Assembly: GCA_002633005.1 (NCBI GenBank)
Contig: NMRA01000074.1
Span: forward strand, 1,049,417 to 1,113,416
DNA from: Phoronis australis
Lineage: Eukaryota > Phoronida > Phoronidae
Direction of reading: 5' to 3'
DNA length: 64,000 nucleotides
This document shows, one piece after another, positions 48,401 through 60,689 of the stretch. Below the pieces are notes generated by a model. It did no database searches and was not told where the DNA came from. It saw nothing but the letters and a program-made list of their open reading frames with translations. Positions within the stretch are counted from its first letter, which is position 1. Each line of letters opens with the position of its first letter. Both the position numbers and the translations under genes were made by a program.

Positions 48401-50532
48401 GCACTAATTCACTTACACCATTTACCCACCCCAGACATCAACAGCAAAATGCAAACAATTATTGACACACGTTTTAATAAGAACACCGTTATTTGCTAGT
48501 AAATGAGCCCAAGCGCACTTTTTTGCTAATAATGTTGTCCTCTTTAACCACAAGTTGCTTCATGTACGGTGAATTGGCGTGCATGATACAAGTGTTTGGC
48601 TAAACTACAACCCATAATTATTTCAGTTTTAATTCCGTTCGTTGTATTTTCACAGTGCTAGATCCAGTCCAGTCATCGTCATATTATACAATTCCTTGAT
48701 ATTCAGAATTTATTTTGATACTTATATCCCACAGTACAGCGAAAATTAATTGAAAGCAAGATGTGATTATATAACCAGCTAAGTAAATCAACGTAGGCGA
48801 TCGTGAATACCTACAGCTCATGCTGTTTCTTGATATCAAAACCTTCCTTTCCAAGTACTAGTCGTTTTAGACATTTCACCCATTGATCTCTGACATCCAC
48901 GTTTGGCGCAACAAGATCCAACGTGTGCTTCCTTTTCGACCCTTTGCGTCGATAAACAATAGAAAAACATCGCTCGTCCTGTAATTGACAATATATCTCA
49001 AATCAATTGGGAACTAACTATATTTCGATAATAGACATTTAATTCTATTTTCGGCTCTGAAGTACCTTGACCTACGTTCAGAACGTTGCTAATATAATGT
49101 CTAAATATTAAATTTGTTTTGCTGCGTAATGTACTTATCCGTTGATAAAGTATCTAAATACGGTATTCCTTTATCTATAGGGTTAACCTTTAACTTCGTA
49201 TAAACACTTATATGTAGTTTACTAAGAAAATTTTGAGGCCTGGTATTTCGGGAAAACTGGCAGAGTAAAACCAACACATCAAACTGCGTCAACCCCATGT
49301 TCAAAGTTCAATACAAAAATAACTGTCACAAACACAACTCACATCTAGTTTCAGTTTCTTTGATTTCTTGTTAAATCGATCGGTGTTCGTGCTCGGTCGT
49401 ATCTCTATTACCTCGCCTAACGACACAGCTGAAATACACAAACAGACAAAGTGACGAGCAGAACTTCTTGATTTCTCGTTACGCCCCAACGCGTTTGTGA
49501 TCTACATCCTGTATATGACGTCACCAACGTGGCTTAAAAATTACGAAAGTGGGACTGGATATTTCTACGAAGTGACAAATTAGTAACAACCCCGATTTAA
49601 AAAGCAACGGGAAGGCCTAAAGCTGTCCTATATCATGATGTTAAAAGTTCTCAGCAGTCTTGTCTTCTTTCAACTTGTGCCAAGATGCTTCGATTCGAGT
49701 GCAGTGTGGATAGTGATCATCGACTGGAGAATAATAAAATCATGACGTCATATCTTGTGGTAGGTTGTTGAAAACTTATTAATGTACATGCGTGTATTTA
49801 GACACGAGCAAATATACCAAACATACTGTCTCCTAAAAAAATGAATTTTCTTGCGTTTTGTTCATTCTTTTTAAGTTTAAGACAGTTGCTTGTCACACTC
49901 ACTGCTGATATTGTTTGCGCAATACCAAGTCGACCTATGGTCATCCAAGAAAATAGTCGCGGATAATCCGCTTCAACTGACCTTCACAGATCCTGTTCAT
50001 TAAAAAGTTTCTAACGACATCGGTTCGTGGAAAATCCTGATATTTTCCATCAAGCCTGTATATCTTGCTGGTATCACCCAAAAGTGTTGAATACAGGTTT
50101 TGTTTAGTAAGCGCAGTTTCATATAAATGCATACGGGCCAAAGTTGGCGCATATATGCATACAAGAAGTCCATACAAATGCTGTCGTCTGCTCCAGTCGT
50201 CCATGTTTTACAAGGCACTGACTGGAACTAAAAATGCCAAGCAAGCCGAATAATTAACTTAAAAAATATTTACTCAACGCACAAAGAAAACGTCTTCTGA
50301 CACCACGTTCTCCCGTGCTTTGGGACGCCTTCGCGAGTCAAAAACTCTCACCGTGTGTTTTTGGAGTGCATCTTTTTGACCCATCATAACAGAGGACCGT
50401 CAGTTCTTGGTTGACGTAAAACTTACGTCGGTACAATCGAGAACGTAGCTTCTGGAGTTCGCAGCCACCAGTGAGGAACGACAACGTCTCGGGATCTAAG
50501 TAATAATAGGAACTGAAGTAAGCTTTATGCAT
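36352..50532 (-). CDS. Phosphoinositide phospholipase C, delta type (PLC-B), complete
   Basis: Same enzyme type as PLC-A. Exons in transcript order: 50532-50352, 49428-49343, 48978-48815, 47725-47596, 46643-46525, 45889-45726, 44952-44835, 44389-44304, 43598-43478, 42879-42711, 40813-40600, 40406-40227, 39754-39650, 39350-39286, 38085-37953, 37357-37208, 36461-36352. They total 2,295 nt, exactly 764 codons plus stop, within the usual PLC-delta length. Domains: PH (basic [11 protein letters not shown]), EF hands ([12 protein letters not shown]), X ([35 protein letters not shown]), acidic linker, Y ([14 protein letters not shown]), C2 (IDPYVKL, RDYD). All catalytic and calcium ligands are present. 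The ATG at 50532 is chosen because an in-frame TAA lies about 30 nt upstream. No C-terminal extension, which excludes beta and eta types. Confidence 0.94.
36785..36890. repeat. Dispersed repeat, pair with 17,850-17,945
   Basis: Shared 'ttacaagcgaagta' and 'ttgcgtttacgaa' blocks. Lies in PLC-B intron 16. Confidence 0.55.
37208..37357 (-). CDS. PLC-B exon 16: C2 domain
   Basis: [20 protein letters not shown] and FVVRDYD. Donor GTAAGC. Confidence 0.94.
37953..38085 (-). CDS. PLC-B exon 15: C2 domain
   Basis: [20 protein letters not shown]. Donor GTAAGT. Confidence 0.93.
38266..38377. mobile_element. MITE family 2, copy B
   Basis: The ends gcgttcagta and tactgaacgggaggc, and internal 'ctaggacctagctaaaacct', match 21,355-21,505 in inverse orientation. 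Lies in PLC-B intron 14. Confidence 0.72.
39286..39350 (-). CDS. PLC-B exon 14: Y-C2 junction
   Basis: [20 protein letters not shown]. Donor GTATGG. Confidence 0.9.
39650..39754 (-). CDS. PLC-B exon 13: end of Y domain
   Basis: [19 protein letters not shown] and [13 protein letters not shown]. Donor GTAAGT. Confidence 0.94.
40227..40406 (-). CDS. PLC-B exon 12: Y domain
   Basis: [19 protein letters not shown] and MWNVGAQV. Donor GTGAGT. Confidence 0.95.
40600..40813 (-). CDS. PLC-B exon 11: acidic X-Y linker
   Basis: [13 protein letters not shown], then [13 protein letters not shown], then [17 protein letters not shown]. Donor GTAAAT. Confidence 0.93.
40814..42710. other. PLC-B intron 10 with simple repeats and a MITE
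   Basis: 1.9 kb. Contains (TTTA)n at about 42,001-42,020, a degenerate GTAAGTA-type run at about 42,230-42,360 and again after 42,597, and the MITE at 42,380-42,596. No gene seen. Confidence 0.6.
42380..42596. mobile_element. 217-bp MITE with perfect 26-bp terminal inverted repeats
   Basis: Terminal repeats 42380-42405 and 42571-42596 are exact inverted copies beginning TACCGTAATCGTTCGGG. The interior repeats 'gttaaccgccca' several times. TA at each end fits a Tc1/mariner-type TA target. It interrupts the GTAAGTA-type simple repeat. Confidence 0.88.
42711..42879 (-). CDS. PLC-B exon 10: end of X domain
   Basis: [20 protein letters not shown] and LKGKILIK. Donor GTTAAT. Confidence 0.95.
43478..43598 (-). 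CDS. PLC-B exon 9: X domain
   Basis: [19 protein letters not shown] with catalytic Asp and His. Donor GTAAGT. Confidence 0.95.
43681..44079. mobile_element. MITE with CCGTCCACAC ends
   Basis: Inverted ends CCGTCCACAC and GTGTGGACGG, with further inner similarity (cctaggacaagtt against tcgttctaggg). About 400 bp, non-coding, in PLC-B intron 8. Target duplication not clear. Confidence 0.68.
44304..44389 (-). CDS. PLC-B exon 8: X domain
   Basis: [17 protein letters not shown] and GCRCIE. Donor GTAAGC. Confidence 0.94.
44835..44952 (-). CDS. PLC-B exon 7: EF to X junction
   Basis: [14 protein letters not shown], then YFVSSSHNT with the catalytic His. Donor GTAAGA. Confidence 0.94.
45726..45889 (-). 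CDS. PLC-B exon 6: EF-hand lobe 2
   Basis: [20 protein letters not shown] and [14 protein letters not shown]. Donor GTGAGC. Confidence 0.92.
46525..46643 (-). CDS. PLC-B exon 5: EF-hand 2
   Basis: [20 protein letters not shown] and [11 protein letters not shown]. Donor GTAAGG, phase 2. Confidence 0.92.
47596..47725 (-). CDS. PLC-B exon 4: EF-hand 1
   Basis: [19 protein letters not shown]; canonical calcium loop. Donor GTATGT. Confidence 0.93.
48815..48978 (-). CDS. PLC-B exon 3: end of PH domain
   Basis: [20 protein letters not shown] and [15 protein letters not shown]. The donor GTAGGT sits four bases before a better-looking GTATTC; the frame requires the former. Confidence 0.9.
49343..49428 (-). 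CDS. PLC-B exon 2: PH domain middle
   Basis: 86 nt; [19 protein letters not shown]. Acceptor TTTCAG, donor GTGAGT. Confidence 0.92.
49941..50204 (-). other. Unexplained 87-aa open frame in PLC-B intron 1
   Basis: Starts with a strong Kozak context (AAAACATGG) as [15 protein letters not shown], and contains [19 protein letters not shown] recognise no family. It could be a gene fragment, a small nested gene or chance. No splice relation to PLC-B is needed. Confidence 0.25.
50352..50532 (-). CDS. PLC-B exon 1: start and first part of PH domain
   Basis: Starts [19 protein letters not shown] and continues with [16 protein letters not shown], the basic PIP2-binding loop region. Donor GTGAGA, phase 1. 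Confidence 0.88.
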
Positions 50533-53500
50533 GTTTGCAGTGTGAGAGGAAAAAGCGACTTAATTGTCCCGCCTACACACTCGCTTTTTTGTATACGAGT
50601 GTCGTGTGCGACTGTCGTATACGAAAAACCGACGTGTGAAGACAGAGAAACTTACTTTTGATTGACGCCACTTACAACAGTAAAACCGAGTCTGAGTTTA
50701 TTTCTTACCCAGCTGCGCCGACGAGATTTCTGGGCTTTTCATTACTGCACGGGACCGTGCTGAGCGCGGATAAAAAAACGCCATAGTCAAATCAACTTAT
50801 TGTGCAGAGTTATAAGGTTAGGGAGCGAAAGCAATGGTATACGTGACCTGTTCAATCAAACGAGGCCCTGACAGCAAACCACAAAGCCGACAAAACCATA
50901 CCCCTCATTTCTTTACACTAGAGCGGACATAAAACATACATTAACTAGAACTACTTCATAAAGTATCAAAAGTCAGCGACCAAAATTCATATAATATAAT
51001 CTAAATATTGATTTGTGTTGGCGAAGGGAAACTAAAAAACATGAATGTAAATGATGCTATTTTACATTCAATCAGATGTCAGAGAAAGAGAATGGCTCGT
51101 TTCACCCGGGCTCCCAGCCGACAATTTCCGACTGCACTGAGTCAATGTTTGCAAAAGCAGTGCCAAAGAAAATCTTTGGCAGTGCTAAACATAAGAGCAC
51201 CGTTGATTTCTTTCCCGTAGCTGTTTATTCTGCCTGGCCAAGTGGCTACAAGCTGATACGTAGCCTTACATAACTTGGACAAAGCAAAGAACTCTAGTAA
51301 AGATATCCCCATGTCGCTTATATAAGGCCTTATCCTGCATTCACACAAATGCGCAAAGAAATTTCATAATTCAGTTCATGTATACATTTTCAAAAAACTA
51401 GAATATGTCTGAGGAATTCGAATTTTGACTTAAATAACAAACTGTCATTAATTTGGTCACGTGACCACGTCTTTTAGTAAAGTGTAAAAACATTCTAAAA
51501 GCAATTCCTAACAACACTTTAACCAGGGCTCTAAGCATTGCTAATTTCTAAGCGCTTGAACATAAGAATCCAACCAGTTATTTGAGATATAATGATCCGA
51601 AGTTATACCCAAATTTGCAAATTTCCGAAGGGCTTTTCGGAATAACTGACCGAAAGAAATGTGCAAATGCTCACGTGTACGTCAGGGTAGTTAGAAGCCG
51701 CAGGTGGCCAATGGAAATATTAGTCGGTGTCTCTCACGCCTGACAACAATAAATCTCGCTCGATCATTGTAACCGTATCGTAAAGTTCACAATACACTGA
51801 ACAGTTGCCTCAATGCATTCAGATGACCCATATAGAGCTACGTGGATCGTTTACTCTCCCTGATAGAGTCAGCCATGTAACCTATACAATATGCACAAGT
51901 ATTAACATTCATGGGGCTATGGGGAGAAACCTCGCGGAACACAGTTTGGCCTGATTTTGCCATATGTGTAACTCAACATGAAATGAATGTACTCGCGAAG
52001 TGCAGACACAATATTTACCGCCTATTATGTATAATTTCGACAACGGCGCAGACCTGGTGACGCCATTCAAAGTTAATGAGGCCACTAACAACAATGAGTC
52101 AACGCGCAAACATAATCGTGTTTGTGCACGGCATATTTGACTATAATATCTTTGGTATGGACCCTGTTGTTGTCTTATTAACTAATTAGGCGCAGTGAAT
52201 TTAAGGTTTAGAAGGACCCCAGAAATGAATGTGCTGGTTGGCTTATTTCGGAACATCATATCTCAGGCTTTGGTGATCGGATTGATATGAAACTTTTCGA
52301 TATACTATGCTTTATGCATTTTGTCACAGATTGTTTTTACTGTGATTCAGTGACACATGATGGGTTATGATTTCTTTGATAAAATCAAAAGTTGCATAAA
52401 ACGAAATTATAACTTTGAAAACTGTAAGAGCGTTTTTGAGATTTCCTGTATATTTACAGTAAACAAATGTACCTTTCCTTTTTGCTAAATTTTACTAAAC
52501 GTGATCCAGTTGATGCCAGTTTGGTATGAAGTCAAACATAAAATTATACTTTCAGAAAGTATATACTTTCTGAAACAAAATCTATAGGTATTCGGCCAAA
52601 TGCACGCTTGCCTTAAAGGTCCAACGTAACCTAACGACAAATTTCTGTAATTTAGGACTATAATTTTTCTGTGCTGAAGTACGCGTGTTTGGAACTGAGG
52701 TTGTTTACATTTTTATCCGGGTATGTTTCCTTACAGCACTTGATGTAGAGCAATTTAAATGTAGAAAAAATTGAAACACCCAAACAGGCATGTTAACGCC
52801 AACACTTGCGGGATAATAACTCAAGCCGAGCTCGTAGGTCATCGCCTCCGCCTAACTTAACATTACATGGGCAGATTTGGGGGCACAGGGGGTCCGCCGA
52901 ACGCCCCCCCCCCCCTCTCCTTTCCTTCAGATATCAAAAAATAAATACACCGCAGCATGCGACATCAGTCAGGGACCATGGAGGCGTTTTCTTTCGAAAA
53001 AAATTCAGGTTGTGTACCACCCACCTCCCCCTCACGACATCCTGGATCAGCCAGTGCATTAAGTTAAAAGAACCGTGTACTTCGCCGTCTGTGAGTTGTA
53101 CCTCACGACGTTGAACACAAATTCACATAAATATCCTAATGGGCTGCAACACACGTTTGAGGCAACGGATTTTTGTGAAGGACACTATTGCACTCACCTA
53201 TTCACAACATGTCAGTGTAAATTAATCATTCAACCACGACAGCGTCGTATTAAAATCGCATGCGTTATTTCGCGGCTGGCGTTATCGGGTTACGGGTCGT
53301 TCGGTAATAAATACTTTTGTTCACGTCAAGCCAAATTCCACTTCGTTTCGCCCTCTTTCAGTTTGTTGTCAATGTAGACTTCTTTAACCGAAACTTTTGA
53401 GTTTTGAAACATTGCCACCCGCAGCCGATCTGGAATTGCTCCCAGATGGCCGGCAACTCAAGTCATGAGCAATGCGGAGACTACACATGTACCATTTTAA

Positions 53501-54573
53501 AATTCGCAATTTTAGAGTAGGGCTTCAAACCGGTTCCCAAAAGCCCGGACCAGTGTAATAAGCCACTGTTACCAATTGTACTTCAACGAAGTGCATTGAC
53601 CTCGAGCAGGTCATGCTGACCTCATTCCATCCACAAGCATTGTGGGAGTTTCAAAAGGATGTTGACATGCTTGACATTTTTGTGAATGTAGATAAATAAG
53701 TAACCTACCCCGGCTAACGATGACAGAATGCACCAGACTGGCAAACAACAGAGAGAGATGGAGGTCCATTTCACGTCGACCTCAAAAGAGATGACACCCG
53801 TTGATGATGACCCCGGCCAACGGCAATCTCAAAGCGTTGACTATGCCAAGTCCCTATGTAGCTTTGTTAACGCCAGGGCCGTCATGTTCAGATAGAAACC
53901 GTCTGTTTTCCCGAGCCTGTGTTACATGTTTAGTTTGCCACTTGGCCTAAACGGGCTTCCACGCCCTTGGACCCCTCCCCTAGCTGGATCTTCCGCAGGC
54001 TACTCGAAAGCACGGCCAATCACGGACCAATAAATTCAGTTTCCCGACTCACAAGGCACGTGCTCGCACTCCCAAAACACGCTTGTGTACCTAAAACGCA
54101 TGACAGCGGACTCACACATGCGCGCACCCAGGGGGTGGGCAAAAAGGTCAGCCTCAGAGAAAAAAAGGCCAAGAAAACGAGACGAAAGTCCACTAAAAAG
54201 GCGCAAGTTACGCGCAATTCACAGCTGTGGACGTGGTACCCCGTTTTTTTAGTCGTTCGGGTTTTTTGTTGGTAAGACGTCCAGATCGTCGGAAATTCGA
54301 GCCCCGCCCCCCATATTAAAGGCTGGGCGCGCTCATGTCACACCATAAGCACGGCTTGGCATGACTGTAAACTGCGGCTCCGTTGGTCATACGTGGGAGT
54401 GAGTGGATATGAGTTCGTGAGTTGTGCTTTATGGATGGTCAGGTGTAGTGTTAAATGTAGGTACGCAGTATACAAGTACGCCTAGGAATTTTTCTGCACC
54501 TTTTTGAACGCTCATATGTTTCGGCGGTAAGTGGTTGGTCTCTGATGCGTCTGTCAGACAATAAAGTTATATT
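50533..54573. other. Region upstream of PLC-B without recognised genes
   Basis: Should include the PLC-B promoter. A hairpin with a TTTTTGTATACGA-type stem lies at about 50,586-50,629, and a perfect 24-bp palindrome at 52551-52574. The open frames look random. Confidence 0.45.
52551..52574. repeat. Perfect 24-bp palindrome
   Basis: ttcagaaagtat followed by its exact complement. Unknown role. Confidence 0.75.
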
Positions 54574-54579
54574 CCAGAG

Positions 54580-54817
54580 AGCCCGTTCCAAGAAACTGAC
54601 TTAAGTTCAATTTTTACTTAAGTCTAAAATTTGTCCTAACTTCCAAACTTCCATATCTGGTAAGATGGTCGAAATTAAGACAAAGCATATTTCAAAAACT
54701 TAAGTCAAACTGAAGATCTCTTTATTGAAACGGTTTTGAGACATATATGAAATTTATATCAACATTCAGTAAAATTTAAGATTTGTATTAGCTGAGTCAC
54801 TTTTGCTGGAACGGGCC
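54580..54817. mobile_element. MITE with GCCCGTTCCA ends
   Basis: Left gcccgttcca and right tggaacgggcc are inverted. A candidate target duplication ccagag lies at 54574-54579 and 54818-54823. The interior is AT-rich with no coding capacity. Confidence 0.68.
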
Positions 54818-57800
54818 CCAGAGCAATAAATGGGTTGACACATGTTTGTTTACGACTGGACTATAGCTAGTGGGCGCTCTAGTTTGGTTTTTTGATCCCT
54901 TTCAAGTTTGCTTTATCTTAGCAGGAATATCAAAATGATACAACAACGCAATTGTCAAGTGTGTTCATTCTTTGTGCAAGAACATCGGTGAAGTAGCTAT
55001 ACTCCATAAAGACTTCTCTCGTTGGTTCAGGTGCGTCATGTTTGGAAACGGCGCTGTATGTCACATTAAAACGTACAAACTCGGTTTCCAACAATACTGT
55101 TTCTTTGAAGCAGAACACATATTACCCTGTTAGGGCGTTCAGGTGCATTTGTCATGATATTTCCAACACACTTTACCAATGCAAGGCTCACATAGAAGAC
55201 GTGGATGGCCAATACATTTAGTTTTTCAACTGTCTCCACCTTTTACACGTTACATATGACGAAAAGCACGCGGCTACTTGGTCGTATCGATCGCTAAAAC
55301 CAGCGTATCAAAATTAAGGAAAAGAGTGATTTCGGCCTACTAGTGCATTGACACCCCACTACACGACAGCCGTGTTCAGAGAGCGCAGACAAACGTTTAT
55401 GAGACCGGCAGTCAACTGACGTTACAGGTCAGCTAGCCATGATCATAAGTGCGTGTGTCGTGTTGTTCGGGTAGCCTGGGCCTAACAAGCTTGAATGACG
55501 ATCGAGCGCAACTCTCCATTTCTTACAAGCGTCTAGAAATTGCAGTAAAATATTGGACATTTTGAACAAGAAACGAAGCGTTAACAAGTCAATTCGGTCG
55601 TCATCTATCAAGTATACGAGAATGTTCGCCTTTTAAAATTGATAAAGAGACACTCACCTACAGACGCAGAGCGCACCATCTTACCGCGGACAGTCACTGA
55701 GTAAGTGACCGGCTTGGTTGGTTTGCGCATGCGTGTTATCTATTTTTGTTGATCACAGCGGCAGAATAAAACGGATCCAGTGTTAGGAGTCAGAAACACG
55801 GTGTGTCTACGCTGGATCTCCTGGGCACCGTGACTTTGACTCGTCGCAATCCAGTTAAAGTTGAAATTCGTTCCGCGTTATTAAATGATTGAAGTCGTGA
55901 ACTATGTCTACTTCATATAAATCGTTTGCGACCTTGGGCCTGAATGGCAGAAAGGCCACCGGGAGCCAGGCTGGAGGGACCGTTAGTCCAGGTGTAACCT
56001 TCAGTCACACTGGTTAACACCGAACAACAGTATATTAAATCGTATGATTTAGCACAAAATACTTCCACTGTTCTTGACTACGAATTCCTCACTAGAACTC
56101 CTAGGCTCACAATGCGGAGCGCGACAGTGACGACTAGCCCAGGTAAACATACACTCTACAATGGTCGGCTCCAGTAGCTACAATTAGTCGATAGTCCGCG
56201 ATACCTTATCAAAAGCTTAATTCCTCGTTCGATTGTTGATTTGCCTGTATACATAAAGCTCATTAGCCAATGAAGTTTAAGCTGTGTGATTGCCAAACTA
56301 GTCAATAGGTTAACGGTAAATCCCCGGCATGAGTCAGAAACATTCACCTGCTGGTGTGTCCCGAAGTAACCTTCAATCTCTAGATCAACACATTGAACTG
56401 AGGATCATCGAGCTTTTAGTTAAGAACAATGACTGTTTGGTTGGGCGCAAAATAGTATCAGAGCGCGATAACCTATTTTTACACCTTCCTGGGGATGCGT
56501 TTAGGCACTGCCGAGTTCGCACATCCCACGTAGCGCTAATTAAGCTGGGCGGAAATCGCCCTGGTAAATCCTTTCGTTGAAGGAATCGTTGGATCTTCGG
56601 TCCGTAATTTTATCGTATGAAATTAAAAGCGTTAATTTTACTGGCCGTGCAAAAAATGTTTAATTTGTTTTCATTTTTGGGTTGCTATGAACGATGTCGC
56701 CGTCTATGGGGCTTTAAAGAAAATGACAGGGCAGAGTTGTAACAGTAAGCTTATCGACATTTTAATTCGTTTTTACAAACAAAATCCACATCTCAGGGGA
56801 AATCATTGGTTTTAAGTAACGGCCCTGTCTACCGTGTACTACTTAGCTTAAAATTTCGCCAGTTTCTATTGGAAAAGTGGTCATTTCTACAAGAAGTTTT
56901 TCGGGTTTTTCGAGTGGCCCGCTTTTTTGATACAGTCTGGATAAACAACTCTAGACCGCCGGGTAACTCAATATTGCATATTTTATATTCATATATATCG
57001 AAATACGTCAATATTATTATAAACTGTGGCCAGTTTACATTGGTCATAAAATGAGACCACGAAATACCCGAGGCCCATAATACACCTGTTTGCGCCGATA
57101 CGATATTCATTTATAAGAACTTTCTGCATCGTTTATTCAACAGATGTCGCTCCCTGGGCTACTGACAACCTATTTGACGACTTTTTCAACGAAATCAAAC
57201 ACTAAATCTTCAACAAATAACAGAGCACCTGTACACGATGTGTAGACAGTCATTACGCTCAGGGTTTAGTTTCGTCTTGGTATTCCATATGGATATTGAT
57301 GAGATCTTTTTAAGTTAGAATGGTCTATACTTCCCCCGCTGAAATGGGAATACCGGAGCTTTCTGCAAACAGGGGCACCTTGAGATAACCCCCGGTGGGC
57401 GTATATCTAGAATACTTTCGGCAGAAACGCCCAAGACGCGCATTTGAGGAGCATATGCGTGCTTGAATCTTAAACGTCAATCAAATTCAGGGAAAACAGA
57501 CAAAGTAGATTTTCATCAATAAACTGTTATCTGTGGGCCCAATCAAACATCTATATGTCATGTATTCATCCTCAAAGATTTAATGTATGCGCCAGTTACA
57601 GTATTGATAAACCCCAGCGGTGACTTCTAAATATACTGCGGAGGTGATATATTTGGATTTTGGCATTTGGTCTCTAAGCTGATAATTTTAGAAGGAAAGA
57701 CTCGGGCTTGTCTGCACAAAACATCTGTCTGTTGCATATTTGGTTATAGTCTGTGGTTGGAAAGTTGAGTCGGTGGTGCAGTATTTTAGTTCCCCACGTT

Positions 57801-60360
57801 TTCAAAAAAATATTCACCAAACTCGAAGCGGAATTTGCTTTTTACTAATCGCTTGGAAAATCATGACGTTTCAAACCCCGCATACCGCTGTTGGTGTACC
57901 TTTGTGCGGTTTTTCAAAAAATGAACATGAAACTGCGGGTGGCATTAATGCGAGTGTATGTTTTCTCAGAGCCGTAGGAAGCGGGGGGGGNGGGGGGGGG
58001 GGGGGGGGGCGCACGGGCCCCCAAAAAAATTTTCAACCGTCAGGGTTAAACCGTGGCAACCGACATAGGCGTGGGGGCAGGGACAGTCGAGAAAAGAAAG
58101 ACTGCGAAATACGGGTAAGAGAGAAAATTCAAGAAGACATTTTAACAACTCTGCATCAGTGCATGGTTTACCTATTGAGGACCCTGACCAGGACATTGTT
58201 GTGGGGGTCTCCGCTTTTGCATCACAGGTCGCCTAAACGCACTCGAAAACGTACACGAAATCAACCATACATATATAATCAAAAAGTCGAGAAAATTTGT
58301 TAAGCGGAACTTTTGCAGAGCGTACTAATTTACTAAATTATCAAATTCAAAAAAAATTCAATTTTGCGAATGCAAAACTATATTTTTCCAGATGCTCCTC
58401 TCTGGCAAGGGATAACGGAGACAATTTTCGTTTTTTTTTCTCGAAACTGTATATTACTTGAAAAAAGTTGATGACCTGACAGATAATTTCAATTGCTGCG
58501 CATTTCCCGATATTTGAAAATACAGATATTTTCATATTTAGGGGCCCCGCCCTTGAAGGAGGCCATTGATGGCATTCAAGTGTCCACCCTTTTTGTGTTT
58601 TTGTTGACAAAATCTTGAGGAGCCGCTCACGGAGAGAGGGCCCAATGTTGGAATCGATAACCTCTATTTTCCTATTTTTGTGAAATCCTGCAACCGACTG
58701 TCATGTTGAAGGAAGTCACTCCCAGCATCGTTTTGGGACCACGTGACGGTGGAATGCACTGTCATTCTTTTTTCCAAGCTTAATGATTTTTAGCCTTTCA
58801 TCTTAAGGTGTCCTATTTCAGACGGTACCCTCTCTCGGTGGATCAGTTTGGGGGGAAATGTCCCTTTGTCCCTCTATACATGTAAATCCGACACCGCCAA
58901 GTATTCACGATTCCAAATTCATCAAAAAAACACAAAACATTCGTGCACAGCACAGCCATTCGACCCAAACCACCAAAAATGTGAAAAAATACAGTAGGAT
59001 TGCCGCCATCGAAAGGGTGGAATTTTGAAAAACGTGAAGACCACTATTTGTGAATTACACAAAAGGACTATTTCCGATGGTTAGTTATAAAATAATGTTA
59101 CTGTTTGCCGTAGTATTACAACAATGGTATCTCTTTTGAAGATGGTTACTATGAGTAGTTTGTAAGGAATTCCCACATGTGGAACACACTGCTGTCTAGG
59201 CTACTATTTGTGATGACCGTGTACATGTCGAAAGGTGTACTCAAAGAACTCTCACAATCATAAACAAAGATTCCAGCGTTTTTCTTTTGTCAGTGGAGTT
59301 CAAGTTTACCTCGTGAACCGTAATAGGTACGAATGCTCCATCTCCCATATCCCCCCGATACCCATCAAAAGTCTGCAAGCATGCATGCGGAATTGCTTAT
59401 AACATTTCGTTTTGATTAACAAATTCGTTGGTTTTTGATTCACTTATTTAAGTATCTGCAAAAATCGATAGATTCATAGATAATTTTGACAATTAAAAGC
59501 TAATCTTGTAAGAATTGACGATGTTTTAGTGATTTTAATTGCAGCTTGAAGTTGGAAAGACTCTATAATCCGATCCCCCAATAGTAAAGTACATTTTTGA
59601 CGACTTTTGCATATCTAAAATAACTCTCAAAGACATTCATGAAATTCGGACTCATAAACCGTAGATAGAAAAATTGTTTTAAAAATCCTTAAATAAAATT
59701 AAACTCATTGCTTGGAATGGTTGTCTTTGTACTTCCTTGGTGTTTTAGTTTCCAGTAGTTGAGCAATGAATTTTTGTTCTTCAAAACTGAATTGATTGCT
59801 TGTCTTGATTCGCGTGCACGTCATGACTGACGTTACCACGTTAAAAATAAGATGTAATCATGCAGCAGGCCCGCGCAAAATCTTTGATCCACAGGAACTA
59901 AATTTGAACTCCAGGCGTTCAGGAAGTGTGTACATTTTTGGGACACTCTATCCTTTTCTCCCAGCAACCAGAAACTGGACGTGTTTCAACTCCAGATGTA
60001 GGCATTTTGAAACAGCCCAAAAGGCACTATACCAGGGACTTCGGTACCTCACTCCTTCAAAGAATGACCATGATAAAATAAAGTTTTCCCGAAACTGGAT
60101 CACAATAACACGAATATTGACCTTAGAGTGAGCGCACACCGCCGATTCGAGCCGCCTGTCTCAAGTGAATCACAGCTGAGCTGACCAGCAACTAGCTTTA
60201 GTCCATGGGGAATTTCGAATTTTCACACTGTTAGATCTCAGCTATAGCTACTTGAGGCAGCTCCTCGATATCGGTCAGCGTCCTGGTCCTAGGCCCATTC
60301 TTACTCTCTTTCTTGGTTCACGGTTACTCAACTCTTCATGGCTTCATCCCCGGGATTGTG
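54818..60360. other. No recognised gene; poly-G tract with N
   Basis: A G-run interrupted by N lies at 57,984-58,009 and probably marks an assembly or sequencing difficulty. Flanking 'gggcccccaaaaaaat' looks like a transposon end but has no clear partner. The minus-strand frame at 54930-55118 could be an exon but has no supported splice sites. Confidence 0.4.
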
Positions 60361-60361
60361 C

Positions 60362-60516
60362 CAGGGGCGGATTCAGGATATTGAGTTGGGTGGGTAGAGC
60401 AGAGTATTAGCCAGGGTTTTACCCGTCAGAAATTCGCACCCCCGAACTGCCAAATGGAATCTGGGAGAATTTTAGGGGGGCCATGGCCCCTTGGCCACCC
60501 CTAAATCCACCACTGT
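60362..60516. mobile_element. Possible hAT-like MITE
   Basis: The left end caggggcggattcagg and the complement of the right end, cagtggtggatttagg, are similar inverted ends in the style of hAT elements. No convincing 8-bp target duplication. Confidence 0.35.
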
Positions 60517-60689
60517 GCCCCCACCTAGGGCGGACGTGGGAGATTCGTAGCAAATATGGTGGCATCGGGAACACGGGGGCGAGGGGACGGGGGGNTAGCA
60601 ACGGGTTCACCTTTGGCTCCCATATTAGGCGGCATGTTTTTAGGTCACCATTAGAAGACATGGATTGAGACGCACACTAGCTGGTCCTC

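Noticed and set aside
48806..48815. Alternative donor GTATTC for PLC-B exon 3
   Set aside because: Using it places a TAG codon in frame; the GTAGGT four bases earlier keeps the frame and phase found in PLC-A.
54930..55118. Minus-strand frame that looks somewhat protein-like
   Set aside because: No supported splice sites, no recognised family and no neighbouring exons; noted but not called.
57740..58303. 187-codon + strand frame with a poly-Gly run
   Set aside because: The frame crosses an N within a homopolymer and has no protein-like composition on either side.
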